From Ascaris suum (lineage: Eukaryota; Nematoda; Chromadorea; Rhabditida; Ascarididae), in contig CM024179.1 of NCBI GenBank assembly GCA_013433145.1, forward strand, positions 1,033,501-1,097,500: 64,000 nt of DNA, read 5' to 3'. This document shows positions 51,756-64,000 of this stretch, piece by piece; the stretch's first letter is position 1, and the number at the start of each line of letters is the position of its first letter. The notes under the pieces were generated by a model that was not told where the DNA came from, did not search any database, and saw only the letters and a program-made list of their open reading frames with translations. A program made the position numbers and the translations under genes.

Positions 51756-54700
51756 TTTGTCGCTCTAGAGTATTATCAGTTAAAGAAAACATTAGAAATT
51801 TCGATACTCTAGTGCCTTATTTATTACAAATAATTTCGATACATTCACATACGTTGACCATATATCAATAATTTACTGCTTACCGATCGTCAATTTTTAC
51901 GAATTTCATAGTGATCAAAATTACACAAACGATGATTGATGGAGGAAACGAAATAGTTAAGTTTTCTGCGTCCAATATTTAACACAATTCATTCTTTCTT
52001 ATCACCGAAAATTATACCTCTATCATTCTTATCACTTTATTGCATCCTTCTATGTTATACAGTATCACGTTAAATCAATTAACAATACTTCAAAAGAAAA
52101 ATTTCAATAATTTTTTTTAAAGCAAACTTCATGAACGAGTTTGGCATTATTATACAAATCCATTAATGAAGAATTCAAAGAATTAGATTAATCTTCTCAG
52201 CGCTCAAATCATTCTCGAGAATATTTAGAAATTATGACAGTGATGAAGATTAGGATGCCAAGAAGGTCTTTTCGTATCGTTAAATATCAATAAATAAATG
52301 GTATTTAAATGGTATAAAACAAAATGACAACTGACAATGAAAGTTGTCTTATTTCACCAAATGCAATAGTTCTTTCTTATTTCTCCATACGCGTCGAATC
52401 CTTCTTATCTAGTCAATTTCATCATAAACGGAGGAAAATATCTCTTCCTCATTGATTCATTCTCTATTTCTCGCACGAGCAAAAACAATTCATCGACAAA
52501 CTATACTCGAATTCATACTGAAAAACGTCTCATAGCAACGATAATCCTACAATAAAATATTGATAACTCTTAATCGACGATGATAATGAATTTAATTCAT
52601 GAATGAGAATACAACAAGAAAGGATGTCTATAATAGTGTGCATAAAAACACAAAAGGAAAATCGCAAAAATTTTTATAGCTTAAATGGAATTTATTTCTC
52701 ATTAAATTTACGGCTTCAAGATCTATTCGAGGCCGGTCGATGATTTTCTTCGAAAAGTTTTTATTTAATTAGAGAAAAACTTCAAAAATTAATTCTTTTT
52801 TTTTTTAAGCAGAAGAAAATCAATCGTTTCTTCTGCCAATAACCGCTAATTTTTTCGCAAATATTTCCCATAAACTGTCCTCAAATGATAAACACATTCA
52901 TAGATACGATCGCATCTTTCGCTTTCTTCGAAATTCTTACTGCCTATCAACAAAAAAAAAATGTACTCGATATTTCGTCGAATTATTGTAATGCCATCTA
53001 AATGCACTTTGCATGAGTAATTCTGCTAGTGGTACATAAGGGCCGGAGTCGTACTGGAGCCGTTCTTATTTTTTTTTCTTATGGATAATATAAAATAGGA
53101 GCCTATAGCATACATTATAAGTTCAAACGAGTTAAATATGTAAACATAATGAAAATACTTCATATTTTTCTAATAGAAGGAAAAAAAAAAGGACTAATAG
53201 GGAAGAACTGTTGAACTGGAACTATAATCGCTAATCTGCATTCAAGAGTTTCGTTTTCTTCAACGATTTTCATCTTCAGCTTATTCCATTAAATAGGGTG
53301 AAACAATTACGAAATAAATATAGCTAGCCGAAACGAAATCACCTAAAAAAAAAGAAACAATAGCAACTGGTTGATTTATTTCAGAAAAAAAGAAAAAAAA
53401 ATTTCATTCAGAATATAACTTTTTTAAATGCTCAATCTATTGAAAATTCACGATAAAAGATATAAAGATGATAAGATATCATTGATATTCTTCCCGGCAT
53501 CGAAATATCACTAGATTCAGATAGTTATATTCCATTCACTTGAGAGACAATTACTCGTATTGACTATAATAAAAAAAAAACAATCTTTTACCATTAGTTT
53601 TATTATAACTATTATTACTTCGTAAAATATAATTTCAATGAAAAAAATTTTTGAGCATTTCCGAATATACTTTTGATTACAGCAGAAAATAGATCTTTAT
53701 GCATTATTTTAAGTATAGCGATTAGAAAATTTGCAATTAAAACATTTAACGATTTTGAAATGAAATTAATTTCCTATACGTATCATCTCTAATTTATCTA
53801 TTTCTTATGAGATCAAAAGATATGAATAACTAAATACTTCACGATCGTATTATAGTATTTGCTTACGTAAGCGTTCATTTAAGAAAAAAAAAAAAACAAC
53901 AACAACAACATATTTTTGTATTAACCGTCTACTACGCTTTTCAAACTATTTATATACGTAGTACTTGAGGAAATACGCAAAAGATACTTGATCTTTGATC
54001 TTTACGATGATAACAATGAATTTTGAGGTTAGAAAATTTAATCGACATTGTACTTTTCGATCATAAAAATATAAACCGATAATTTGAGTTAAGAGAACGA
54101 TCAAATACTCTCTTTTCATCGAAAGTGCATCCAATTGTAGATCGCCATCCGCAAAGAAATAAAACTGAAAGTCTATTGTTCGTTGAAGAATCAACTATTC
54201 ATATTTGATTTGAATAGTGGCAAAATCGCACTTGCTGATCCCCCCCCCTTTCCTTCCCATCACCCCCTCCCCACCCACCCCTCCTCCATCTACCACCTAC
54301 ACACAACTCTTTAATTGTTATTTTTCGAATGAAAAAAAAAATTTCCAATTCAGAGCGTTGCTATTTCGAATCGAAGAAGACACGGCACGAGAGATAATCG
54401 AAATAACTGGACTAAAAAAAACTGCTTTTATAGTTTCACAACATCTCATCAATATTACAGCACAAAACATTTTAAATGTAATGCATGTTTATAGTTTACG
54501 AATATATACGTTATGCAAATATTAGTGATCATTGATGCACTATTACAATACAGTATTGAAAAACATAAAGATAAAATCATAAAATTTGCATAAAAATTAC
54601 AAGAACGTGCTATGAATTAGCGATCATCAAAATTGATTTGATTTGATTTGTAAACATGCAATATAGGAATTGTCTCAACGTAATACGATTATTGGATAAA

Positions 54701-56119
54701 GTATGACTACAAAAATATCGCCACTGCCGCACAATTCCTGATGCATGCTCATCGAATTTGTTAGGTCATTCGTTAGGAAGTGTTCAGAAAGTTACAGCCT
54801 CAAAGAGCAAAGTCATGTAAATGACAGCCGACAGTCAACAATGACACTCGATGAAAGCCAATAAAAAATAAATTATTGTCAGTTGGGTCGCTGAACTGGA
54901 AGCAAAGAAAGGGAGGTAATCAGTAAGAAGAAAGCAGAATATGATCGGTAAGATTGAGAGGAAACGTTTCGTTTATTTTTTTAAAATAAACCTATCAAAC
55001 TTGACTAAAAGTTTCTTATTCAATCGTAGAGTATAAAGGAATTGGAATGATACGTTTTAATTAATATTTTTATATTGTAGTTTCCATAAAGTTTCGACAT
55101 TAAAATTTGGAGCCAAATATTTTTGCACTTTTTTTTTGCAAATTTTAAGCAATAAAGGAGAGAAATTCAAATAATGAGACCGTTGCCAATTCTCGCCTAG
55201 CCTAAACAATTTCGAATAGAATGCTGAAAAACAAACTAATGAATTATGACTTTCGATAATTATTCATCAATATTCGTCGATTAAAAAAACACCAATGAAT
55301 TGATAATTTATATCTTTCTCGTAATTTTTATTTTATTTTATTCATTCAAAAATATTGAAAGATAGAATTCGATATAAAATTCTCAAAGCTAATAAGCTAT
55401 TGATTTATACTGAAATGATTACAATAAGAGAGAAGAATATACCTTTCGCATATATTTTAAACACCGTTAAAACATCTTTATAATAATAATAAATTAAATA
55501 AACTGTTTAGAATTATATGTCAATGAAATATGCTAAGAACATTCATTAAATTCTCGTACCTTAGCACAACTGATATATGATAAAGGTCAGGTGATATTTA
55601 TGTTATATGATTGCATTCAAAACAATATACCTATTGCTAGCACATCTAGCCAGAGTTATTGACCATTCGCGTCAACGATGGAATTGAGTGAATTAATTCA
55701 AGTAAAAGTTGTGGAACGAATAGTACTATCCGTATCACCTTGCTCTAAAATTAGCGATGACGATGAATTTCCATTATCACTAATTCCCCATATTATCTCG
55801 AATGTGTAAGAAATTCTATTTTCGAAAGAAATTGATGGAAGATTCTTTTAGAAATTTTCCACCTAGCTATAATACTGCTCTTCATCCATAGCAATTAAGT
55901 AAACTATAAGCTTATTCGATCGATGCCATTCAACTATGAGCTCAGAAAATATTCCGCCTGCAAACTTAGCCATCTGTGATATAGTAGAAGAGTTGATTCA
56001 TTTTATAGGCGTCAAAAGAAAAGTGACTAAGAATGCGGAAAATGATATTTGAGCTTCAACTATTAGGAGGTAAACGTATTCCGCTCCTTCCAGTAGATTT
56101 CTGAAAGTAAGATATATAC

Positions 56120-56128
<9 letters not shown>

Positions 56129-56154
<26 letters not shown>

Positions 56155-56187
56155 CAGAGAGAGAGAGGGAGAGGGAGAGAGAGAGTA
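56129..56187 (+). repeat. (AGAGAC)n / (GA)n microsatellite
   Basis: GAGAGA units change to AGAGACAGAGAC and back over about 60 bases. Confidence 0.9.
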
Positions 56188-59100
56188 AAGCAGCTAATAT
56201 TATAAAAAATTTTAGCTTGAGAGCGTAATTTTGCACAAAATTGCAACTAGAACAGTTTAAGTTCTAAGTGCTATCTTGTTCTAACAAAACGGTTATGGGT
56301 AATATTCGATTCTGAAAGAGCTCAAAGAAAAATCAACGTCAATCAACGTCTGCAGTCTCCATTAGAAGTATCAATCCGACTGTAAGAAAATCTTTATTTA
56401 TTTATTTATTTGTTTATTCGAATTGTTTATCAATCTAATTTCAATTTACTTTATTTATTTATGAATTTATTTCAATAATTGATTGATAAATTTATTTATT
56501 TATTTATTCATTCATCTATAAAGCATGAAAGTTATTTAGAAAGCACTAAGAGCAGGAAGAAATAGATTTTAGTGCAGAATATTCGACATTCAGCACATAA
56601 AAGCAGCGATAATGTTTAGTTGGGAATGATTCAGTCGGAGCTAAAAAGCTGAACGAGTGGATGCATTAACGACAACAGTAAGAAAGAGATTCTAGACAAA
56701 TACAGCGGCACACAACGTTGAGTATTCAACATACAAAAATCGATGAATTTTGACGATATTCGGAGAAAAAGGGAGAAAAACAACTACCATTGGGAATAGC
56801 TTTTGGGTAACTCTCAGAGTTTTGATGGTTATAGTTGGAGATCAAAGTGCATATATTAACGTTGGTTCGGAGGTCTGTGACAGTTTAAATCCAAGCTCTC
56901 GAGTCAGAGACACCTATTTCTGTAAGAGATCCTTGATGAATTATTATCCTGACATTCGAACCAAGTCCTCCGAAAATATTTATGGACCCGAATGACTTAT
57001 AGGTCTATCCCTCGACCCTGAGGATTCTGAGGGCCTTGTAACCAATGCCTGTACCCAGAGTTGGGAAGCAGGTACTATTGGAGATCAACGATCAATTTGC
57101 TGCCGCAGACCAAAGATTAAGTATGCGTGTCCGTGCGTACATGCGCGCTCTACTCGCAGTTCCAACGCGCCGACCGTTGCACCCTGACTAAATGAACTGG
57201 CATATACAATCTACAGCATAGGAATTTCGACAAACTTTTGATGGTTACAGTTGGAAATCAAGGATCAATCCAAAAGAAAATGATCCAAATGGTTTTAAAT
57301 GATTTAAATTTACCATTAAAGCCCGTAAACCATTTATAAGTTGATCTAGCAACCTTTAAGAGAGTAGCTAGTCAAGTGTCTTTTTAATTTTCGGTCGCAC
57401 TTTTTTTCGACAATTAGGCAAACCAATTCTTTTGTGCAAGAATTTCTAGAAGTATTAGTCCGGTTAAAAATAAGCGCATTATTGAGTGCTTACATTCTCT
57501 GTTTGTAATTTATTCATTCGCGATTGCAATTAATCCATCTGAGATTGCAATTTGTATCTACAAGGTTGCAATTATTAATTTTTGATATGAAATACAATCT
57601 TGTAGTATTTAAATATATTGCAATATATGCTGAGCAAAGTTGCACGAATTAGAAACATTCTATTGCAATTCGCTTACAAGGAAATCAAAACATTTGCAAT
57701 CATTGTCAATATTTTATGATCGATTGCAAAAAGCATAAAAACAGTTGCGCTAAAAAAGAATTGCATCTATTAAAGCAACATTAACGCAGGTCTATAAAGT
57801 TTAGGACAGTGGGGGGATTTTTTTTCATTAACTCTCTCACATTTCGAGAATCCTTTTCGACATTAGCGTTGATTTTTTAAAAAGTAGTTTTCATTATATT
57901 CCTCGTCTCTCTCATAAGATTTCAATCTCTTTTTTTTCACTTTTCTTTCTTTCTTTTTTCTCTCTCTCTCTCACATCTCATGTAAGTGGTATACTTACTC
58001 TTAATTGGTATATTTATACTTGAAGAATACTATAATTTTTGAAAAAGAAAAAAAAGAGTAATTGCCTTGTTGCTAAATAACCTTCCTTATTAAATGAGCG
58101 AGCGGAAGCTAAATGCTGTCAACGGTAAGAAGTATGAGACAAAAAATTAGCAAAGTGCGAAATAAATAGCATTCAATAAGCTGAGAAATATCTCAAAGTT
58201 TCCAATGTAAATTCAAATAAACACAACAAACTAGATAGCCGTGAAAATGATCACTTTAGAATAGGATAAAGAATATTAAGGAAATAAAGAGTCCAATGAT
58301 ATCGTTCGCACACAATTCTAACGCATAATCGCTGAATAATTCTTAATAAGTACTCTCTTCGAAGTTTGCTTCAAACGACATTTTCAAATTAAATTCGATA
58401 CAACTATTTCATCTATAAAGTAAGGTTGAACGAATACGAGAAATAAAACATTCAAGCAACAAAATTACCGAATGCTCTTAACCATTGACCGTTAAGATTA
58501 GAATTTCTTCCGGCCAATAAAGCACTTAGTTCCGGTACAAATTCGCTTTAAATCGACCATTTGCCGGTTGAAAACAATTTGAAACCATTTCTAAAAATGC
58601 CGGTCATTTGTCCGCCGAACTTATTCGGTAAAAACTGAGTTCCACTTGCGACCAAGAAATCCGAAAAATCTAGACCTAAATTTGATTCAGAAAAACCGAC
58701 CACAATTTCGATTTCCGATCGGAATTCGGTCACTCGTTTACGATCTTTATCATCATTATTATACCTAACGAGTTCATCAAACCGTGTTGCAAAAATATAA
58801 TAAATAAAGTCTATAGTAAATGGTCATAAACTGCATTTAATTTTATCATATAATAATGGTTAAATGTACAAATGCTCTATAATTTATACTTCGGATTTTA
58901 TTCACAACGAACATTCATATATCGATGAAATGAAAATTTTCCATGATTAATAATAAATTTTTTTTATTATTTCAATTTCATCGATATATTTTTAAAAAAA
59001 ATTTTTTTTTGATTTTTAATATTTCAGTCCAAAATATTTCAGTCATATTTCCCATTTCTTATATGATGAAAAGAATTCGATCAACGATATATATTCATAA

Positions 59101-59499
59101 ATTTACTAACAACAACAGTAAAGATGCATCTAGATAGTATATAGATTCGAATTTTCGACATTAATTACGCTAATGTGGGCTGAAATTATTATAAACATGA
59201 AACAATTTCTTTTATAAAGAATGAAAGGGACAATTTTACTTTTTAGAAAAAGATAATCACATATTCGATCACATAAAAGAATACAAATAAAGCGAATTTG
59301 GTGAATTTCGAAGAGAAAATCTATGAAATTCAAGAGAAAATTCATAGGATGAGATATACAATTTCAGGTATTAGAATTCTAAGCGATTTGCTTTGAATTC
59401 CTATAGATATCTTTTACTGCTCATTACGCAAAGGAAATATTCGCAATAGAAGAAAATACATGCCGTCCCTAGGTTTTGCCATCCACACTTGACAGGAAG

Positions 59500-59672
<173 letters not shown>

Positions 59673-60540
59673 GAGGTTATCAGCCAGTAAGCTTCGATGA
59701 AATTTACTCTCACATAACTCATAAGCAAAAATCAACAAATTTGTGCGCAAACGAAGTACACAAAACAGCTTTACATCAGGTGATTGCTCGTCCATACCTT
59801 CAAACGCGGTAAAATGTTTCATTTTCACGAAGCTATAGATGATAAATAACACAAGAAAAAAACTGACAAATTGAATTTATCAATTTGCAATATGAAGCGA
59901 AGTTTTTAAATGCGCCAATTTGCGCTCACCAGAATATTTTGCCGGCAATGAAATGATGTGGATAGATGGGCGATTTGCCCAATAGAGAGATGGTGTATAG
60001 AAGAACGAGTTGTGGAAACGATCGCGAGACGCTATGTCGCCGATCGTGTCTCTACGCACAACGTACTCCTATAATCGACGAGTCTATGAACTGGATTCAT
60101 TCGTATATGCAAAACGCCGCTTTGATTTCGAACAATCAATCAGTTAGCGTTAACATAACACTTTCCTTAAAAATAGTTATGATTATTTACAAAAAAATAA
60201 AAAATTTCAGATGGAAGTTGAACCCTCATTCATCGCTCTATTTTCCACTTCTATAATCGAATCGAATTTTCAACGGCTATCTCGATCCTCTTTTTTTTTT
60301 CAAATTCATTACATCTTCGTATAAAATATTTTCCAATTTTGTATTAATTTTAATTAATTCTAACGATTCTAATATATTCACGTAGGAAGAAAAATATTCA
60401 ATTCCATCAAAAATCTTATCGTTTCCTTAACGTTTTCTTAGTCGAACGATTCGTTGTTTTCATAACTTTTCAATTTTTTTTTAATCCATCACGAAAATGC
60501 CCCCGTTGTGACGACACAATGTCCTTGAGTATGCATGTGT

Positions 60541-60564
60541 GTGGTGTGTGTGTGTGTGTGTGTG
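60541..60564 (+). repeat. (GT)n microsatellite
   Basis: GTGTGTGTG for about 24 bases. It lies 120 bases from one copy of a diverged 50-base repeat. Confidence 0.85.
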
Positions 60565-60677
60565 TTTTCACGTCTATCTACTTCTCTGATAATTTCGCCT
60601 AAACCACTCGTCCAAAAAACTACGAAATTTAAAAAGTGTGAACTAGACGAACCACTATAAAGTCCCCATGTTGTTCC

Positions 60678-60736
60678 CTGGACTTTCCATGTTGAAATGA
60701 TTCCTAATTGATGAGAAATTTCCACGAGAATGGGAA
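60678..60736 (+). repeat. Diverged 50-base repeat, copy 1
   Basis: GTTGAAATGATTCCTAATTG followed by ATGAGAAATTTCC matches 61714-61768 at roughly three quarters of positions. Confidence 0.65.
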
Positions 60737-61713
60737 ATTCTTCAATTTTTCTGATCGGAAAGTATGTCCAATACGTATATTTTTAGGCAAGCGCATTAAG
60801 AGTGATCGATTCGGCTAAAACATGAATGCATTGTTGCGTGTGTTTTATTCCTTGTTGGCAATTTATGAAACCGGTTGGTTTTACTGCCATAATCGTAAAT
60901 TCACTTCATGAATCAAACTCTATGGCGCGCTTTTCTACTTATTAGCACGACAGGCTAAAAGGTAGCTAGCTAGCTAATCTAGTATACCCCCCTTCACCAT
61001 CTTTGCACTTTCACGGTAACTAAAAGTTCCGCCATTAACTTAATTTCGTCTTGAAACGAAACGAATGGAAACGTTTCTGCGTCAAGAAAGAGATACACTA
61101 TTTCTTTGTTTTTCAATGTTTCGAATGAAATTTTTTGGAAGCATTTCGATATCAGCAAACAAATACCGACCGGTCGCATAAATACTTCAGAGTATTGACC
61201 ATTTAAATACTCTCGGAGCAAATATTATTAAGAGCATCATACATATAAACATTATTTAACATTATTTAAATAATATTTAAAGATTTACTATACACTAACA
61301 TTGTTTGTATTAATACAGGTAACAGCAAAGTAACTAAAAGAATAGTATTTTTCAACTGTGCAAATTCAACGAAATTTCTTATTTAAAGTGCACGACAAAC
61401 TAGAGAATTCAATTGCTCAATTTCTAAATATTTCGTATCTAAGAGAGCTTTTGTTCACCTGTGAGATCGATTAATCCAAACAATATCAGGAACTTATACA
61501 TGAATTGATGAGTAGATCAATTTGGAATTCATTTTTAGCACGTCAACAAGTTTATCCTCTTTCATCAATAGAAATCAGCGGAAGGACAAATAAGCGGTCA
61601 AATACATACCTCTGGATACCTTGAGATACAACCTCCAGATAAGGCGATACTACAGTGAGTCTTCGCAAGAGTATCAATGAACAAAGACCACATTACAAGG
61701 CAATAATTTTATA

Positions 61714-61768
61714 GACTTCCTGTGTTGAAAAGATTCCCAAATGATGGGAAATTTGCGTGTAACGGGAA
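61714..61768 (+). repeat. Diverged 50-base repeat, copy 2
   Basis: GTTGAAAAGATTCCCAAATG followed by ATGGGAAATTTGC matches copy 1 in the same orientation, about 1 kb apart. Confidence 0.65.
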
Positions 61769-64000
61769 TGGGCAATCTCGCCAACAAGCATATGATAGAA
61801 AGAAGCGGATCATTAACTAAATGACTGTAAAAATAGTAATGGCTGAATATACAATAATAATCGAGTAATGACCAAAAGCTCCTAGGAGAAATGGGCCTGA
61901 TCTTTGAGGGGATAATTTTTTCATAATGGGATGAATGGAATATTTAAGACACATACACATGTTGGCACGTACTGCTAAAACAACAATCACATTCAATTAA
62001 CCTATACCAATATATGGTACTTTTTAATTGCAATACCCAGTTTTTTTCCGTCCTAAATTTCTTTGGCCAAAAAAATGAAAATACAGGTAATTTATAAAAC
62101 AATTCCCTGATTCCTCAAATGAGATTACAAGAGCAATGCAAATTTTTCAACGCGCTAGTAGTTGTTAAATTCAAACGTAATTAACTAAATTCCTTTAATA
62201 ACGTTTAACATCGATGATTTTCAAATTATTATCCCTATTTCTTATCGCTACTTCAGTTTCTTCTATAATATAGGCATTTCAATAATAATCGAAATGTATA
62301 AATCGATATTGGATTTTCATAATTTTCTAAATGCTTTCAAAAATAATAAGGAGATGCATCGAAGAAAAATGCATCGATAACGTGGAAATACTCTAAATTT
62401 AAATAATCAGATAAATAAAATGTCTAAACAGAAATAAACAAATGTATGGGAATATTTCATTTTCACTAAGAAAGAAATGTTCAATTAAAATTTAGAAATT
62501 CAAATTTAATTAACGCCTTAAATATTCATTTCAGAGAATTCATTAATTTATTTAAACGAATGAGATTAATTTTTAAAAATGCATTATTTAGATTTTATTC
62601 GTTATAGTTTTTTTTTCTTTTCTGCATAATTTATAATCGCAAAACAATAGAAATAATAGAAATAATTTGCATATTTTTCCACTATATTATAGAATATGAA
62701 ATATAATTCGATATAAATTTCCATTAAAAGATCGTTGAAAAAAAAAAAAAAAAATCTAAGAATGAGCAAAATTGCACAAGAGAAAAATACAACGATCGGT
62801 TGAGCTACTATTTGACGCGTTTACGGGGTAATTTAGTTGCACTAGCACTAAAATCGATTCAATGATTTCCGAATCGTTAACGTCATTTTCAATTGACAAT
62901 TTTCGTAATTTCGAATTATTCTAAAATCGAAAAATCAATATTATTATTGAATTTTTTTATTCAATTATTATCAATTTCTTTACTTATTTTATATTCTATC
63001 CAATTTAGATAAGAATCGATAATCATATTCGATGAGAAAATCATTTGAATTGTATAGAAATTAGGAGATTTAATATGGAAATAATTTTCAGAGAAAGATA
63101 TCGATGGAGATGTTTAGCCAACTCATTTCGGCCAATTAGATAATTCTATGGAAAGTATCACAACATTATGTAACGATCAATTCATCAATGAAAACGTATC
63201 AAGTTGTAATTTTAATAAAATATATAGGTTATATGCTTATAACATGATGCATACCTTATTCTTAGCAAAGATTTGTATAAGCGAGTGTCTAATGCAGTTA
63301 GACCTTAGGAGTTTATTGCTTTTATTGAAATGTTAGTGATGAGATGTTGCTTTTCTCCATATCAATATTGGATATATTTTGATAAAATAAAGAAAATAAA
63401 TACAGAAAAAAAAAAAGAAACGTATGATAATGCGGTAATAATTTATAATAAGAAAATTAAATGTAATTAAGTCCTATAATCGGCTCTAATCTTTTAATGG
63501 ACTTTTTAAGCGATTTAATGATTAAATTGACGTTTAGCTGCGGAATAAGTTCGTTATTCGACTAAACTACCATAAATGTGAACATAGATCTAAAATTTTG
63601 AATGTCTGTAAAAACAATTTTTTTTTCCAGACGTTTACAGAATTAAATGCATAACTTCCACGAATATTTCCAATGAATATTCGGCAGTTTTCAGAGGAAA
63701 AATTTGCAGAATGGAATTTAAGTGGAGAAATCATACGAAAAAGAAATAATCTCATCAATAAAGTGGAAAATAAATTTAATTTCATTGAGATTGCTCGATG
63801 AATAATAAATAATATTATCTAGTTAACAAAAGAAATTCATTTGTTATTCCTCTCGTTTCGAATAACGCTACAAAATTTTGTCACAGCATCTAGTTATCTA
63901 AGTGTATAACAACTATCACTTACGCTTACAATAAAAATATTTCATACTTGTTCTGTTCTCAGGCTCCCGTACATACTATACTTGACTTAATATCGACCAC

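Noticed and set aside
58470..58740. Minus-strand 61-codon frame with repeated CCGGT-like words
   Set aside because: No splice support or similarity; it looks like degenerate short repeats.

Overview
The window looks like nuclear DNA of a nematode, probably a parasitic species with long introns; the clade cannot be fixed from this sequence alone. The reasons are the strong A+T bias, many small exons separated by introns of a few hundred to about 2,000 bases, TTTCAG-type splice acceptors, and a Patched-related (PTR) sterol-sensing-domain gene of the kind that is greatly expanded in nematodes. All three genes I can support lie on the minus strand, so each reads from high to low coordinates. I rebuilt them by hand from exon translations, GT/AG junctions and matching splice phases.

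Region by region. (1) 1274-10867: the first ten exons (about 589 codons) of a PTR-family protein, holding the first membrane segment, the first ectodomain, the sterol-sensing domain and the start of the second half; the 3' exons lie beyond the left edge. (2) 10868-14207: gene-free, AT-rich. (3) 14208-27300: an FKBP15/WAFL-like gene with an N-terminal WH1-like domain, a degenerate FKBP domain, an acidic/serine-rich linker and a C-terminal helical region; one small linker exon is unresolved. (4) 27319-32577: gene-free, with G-tracts, a 21-bp minisatellite and a miRNA-like hairpin. (5) 32578-47091: a complete 16-exon organic anion transporting polypeptide (OATP/SLCO) gene of 706 residues, with the family signature and a ten-cysteine Kazal-like loop. 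(6) 47119-64000: about 17 kb with no gene I can support; one speculative minus-strand exon is noted.

The three genes have no obvious joint pathway. All encode proteins expected to act at or near membranes: PTR in sterol/lipid handling or cuticle and moulting biology, FKBP15 in actin-endosome traffic, and OATP in uptake of large organic anions. The gaps between them (3.3 kb and 5.3 kb) are too wide for a typical nematode operon.

The rest is repeats: seven (TA)n arrays of 69-168 bp, a 0.7-kb (CACTCT)n array, several minisatellites, runs of 12-20 G or C, homopurine blocks, a possible solo LTR and two tRNA-like remnants. I found no clearly new biological system. The best leads are the degenerate FKBP domain, the miRNA-like hairpin near 30.06 kb, the LTR-like segment whose TATA box lies inside a perfect inverted repeat, and the donor-like hexamer array in a PTR intron.
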